From: Paracidovorax avenae ATCC 19860
GTDB lineage: Bacteria; Pseudomonadota; Gammaproteobacteria; Burkholderiales; Burkholderiaceae_C
NCBI RefSeq assembly: GCF_000176855.2
Contig: NC_015138.1
Coordinates: forward strand, 1,116,001-1,180,000
Direction of reading: 5' to 3'
DNA: 64,000 nt
Part shown: positions 63,017 to 64,000 of the stretch, piece by piece
Numbering within the stretch: the stretch's first letter is position 1
Layout of the letters: each line of letters opens with the position of its first letter
Notes under the pieces: generated by a model
What the model saw: the letters and a program-made list of their open reading frames with translations, nothing else
What the model was told of the DNA's origin: nothing
Database searches by the model: none
Made by a program: the position numbers and the translations under genes

Positions 63017-64000
63017 TCACACCAGCGCGAACACGTCGTCGAAGCGGTCGAGGGCGTCGTCGATGACGCCGTCCGTATCCGCCAGGCTGGTGTAGATGCG
63101 GCTGCCCGCCAGCGTGACCAGGCCGTGGGCCGTGTAGGCCGCGCCGATCTCTTCCATCATGTGCTTGCGTTCCTTCGCCTCGTTGCGCACCCGGATGAGC
63201 TTCCACAGGCTGCCCGTGTCCAGCAGCAGCACGCCCGAGGTCTGCAGGTGGACGATGGAGCCCATGTTGTAGGCCACGTAGGGCAGGCCGCGGCGGCGGA
63301 TGATCTCTTCCAGCCCGGCGCGCAGGCGGTCGCCCGCGCGGCCCGCGGCCACGGCGGCCTGGGTGCGCTCGGCCTCGACGAGGGCGTGGTAGCCCGCGGC
63401 GCACGACAGGGGGTTGGCCGAGAGCGTGCCGCCCACGAAGGCCCGGCGCGAGGTGGTGCCGATGCCGCCCACCAGCGACATCATGATGTCGCGCCGCCCG
63501 CCGATGGCGCCGGCCATGGGGTAGCCCCCGGTGAGGCACTTGCCGAGCACGGTGATGTCCGGCACGACGCCGAAATAGGCCTGTGCGCCGCCCATGCCAA
63601 CGCGGAAGCCCGTGACGACCTCATCGAAGATCAACAGCGCGCCGAACTCGTCGCACAGCGCGCGCACCTGCCGGTTGTAGTCCGCGAAGACGGGCCGCGT
63701 GCCGCTCTCGGGGCCCAGGGGTTCGAGCAGGACCGCCGCCGTGCCGCCGCGCAGGCGGTTGAGCTGCAGCTTGCGCCGCAGGGCGTCGAGGTCGTTCGGC
63801 GGACATTCCTGCGTGGGGCCGGTGGCGCCGCGCGGGATGCCCGTGGCCTCCATGCGGCCGGTGTTGGGCAGGCGCATGCCATAGACGAGCTGGTCGCTCC
63901 AGCCATGGTAGGCGCCGCCGATCTTGATGATCCGGTGCTTGCGGGTGAAGGTGCGCGCCAGCCGCACCGCGCCCATCACGGCCTCGGTGCCGGAGCCCAG
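63017..64000 (-). CDS. Class III aminotransferase, glutamate-1-semialdehyde-aminomutase-like (5' end beyond window)
   Basis: This fold-type I PLP enzyme begins outside the window; the reading frame continues past 64000 through a GSGTEAVMGAVRLAR-type segment, so the start at 63979 is internal. Present are KIGGAYHGW, LLIFDEVVTGFR with the PLP Asp, the PLP-lysine in VLGKCLTGGYP, and GGTLSANPLS. The group includes GSA aminomutase and related 1,2- or omega-aminotransferases. With the aldolase-like and ALDH genes it may form a small catabolic or biosynthetic operon. Confidence 0.88.
   Translation of the reverse strand: MGSGTEAVMGAVRLARTFTRKHRIIKIGGAYHGWSDQLVYGMRLPNTGRMEATGIPRGATGPTQECPPNDLDALRRKLQLNRLRGGTAAVLLEPLGPESGTRPVFADYNRQVRALCDEFGALLIFDEVVTGFRVGMGGAQAYFGVVPDITVLGKCLTGGYPMAGAIGGRRDIMMSLVGGIGTTSRRAFVGGTLSANPLSCAAGYHALVEAERTQAAVAAGRAGDRLRAGLEEIIRRRGLPYVAYNMGSIVHLQTSGVLLLDTGSLWKLIRVRNEAKERKHMMEEIGAAYTAHGLVTLAGSRIYTSLADTDGVIDDALDRFDDVFALV

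Overview
The window reads as chromosome of a high-G+C betaproteobacterium. Gene content, the his-tat gene order and the overall protein style suggest an Acidovorax-like member of the Comamonadaceae. That placement is an inference from memory of gene order; no search was run.

Layout. (1) 0-7.8 kb: a small secreted protein, then hisD, a DUF2917/MocR divergent pair, a VapBC-type toxin-antitoxin pair, and hisC-hisB-hisH-hisA. (2) 7.8-23.2 kb, minus strand: a complete pelABCDEFG exopolysaccharide locus followed by two paralogous lipoproteins with a spherulin-4/Sph3-like glycosidase domain. A divergent galE whose specificity residue suggests UDP-GalNAc capability lies upstream. (3) 24.5-27 kb: a dicarboxylate/amino-acid symporter and a hexose-6-phosphate mutarotase. 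(4) 27-32.3 kb: the his/tat block resumes with hisF-hisI-hisE, a DUF4870-like protein, a patatin, a HIT protein and tatA-tatB-tatC. The his genes are therefore split by about 19 kb of mainly Pel functions. (5) 32.3-40.5 kb: an accessory island of lower G+C. It holds a ComJ-like protein, a complete IS5-family element and a five-gene, tightly overlapping minus-strand operon. The operon encodes a GASH-type helical protein, two TRAFAC-like 'double' GTPases, a GAP1-type protein and a caspase-like protease. The last two both end in the same EAD1-like adaptor domain. This looks like a GTPase-centred conflict (probable anti-phage or cell-suicide) system and is the most interesting part of the window. 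(6) 41-54.7 kb: housekeeping genes, namely a DegQ/DegS-like protease, an MFS transporter, a cysteine-dioxygenase-like cupin, a Nif3 protein, a MoxR-DUF58-vWA operon, a second trypsin-like protease, a TatD hydrolase, a deoxyinosine/uracil glycosylase, a spermidine-synthase-like protein and a GspE/PilB ATPase. (7) 54.8-56.9 kb: TctB-TctA transporter subunits ending in a strong terminator. (8) 56.9-58.7 kb: a lower-G+C cassette with a DUF6402 protein and two tandem paralogous small proteins, possibly a type VI secretion effector/immunity cargo. (9) 58.9-64 kb: a DMT exporter, an SDR with a replaced catalytic Tyr/Lys, and a minus-strand set of an aldehyde dehydrogenase, a class II aldolase-like protein and a class III aminotransferase that runs off the window.

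How the parts work together. The his genes cover most of histidine biosynthesis; hisG and hisZ are not in view. Pel genes plus GalE would make, deacetylate, export and possibly trim a GalNAc-rich matrix polymer, under c-di-GMP control through PelD. The GTPase operon is self-contained. Its two EAD-bearing proteins could be linked by homotypic EAD contacts, with the caspase as the killing arm. Long open frames antisense to these genes are by-products of high G+C and were not called.
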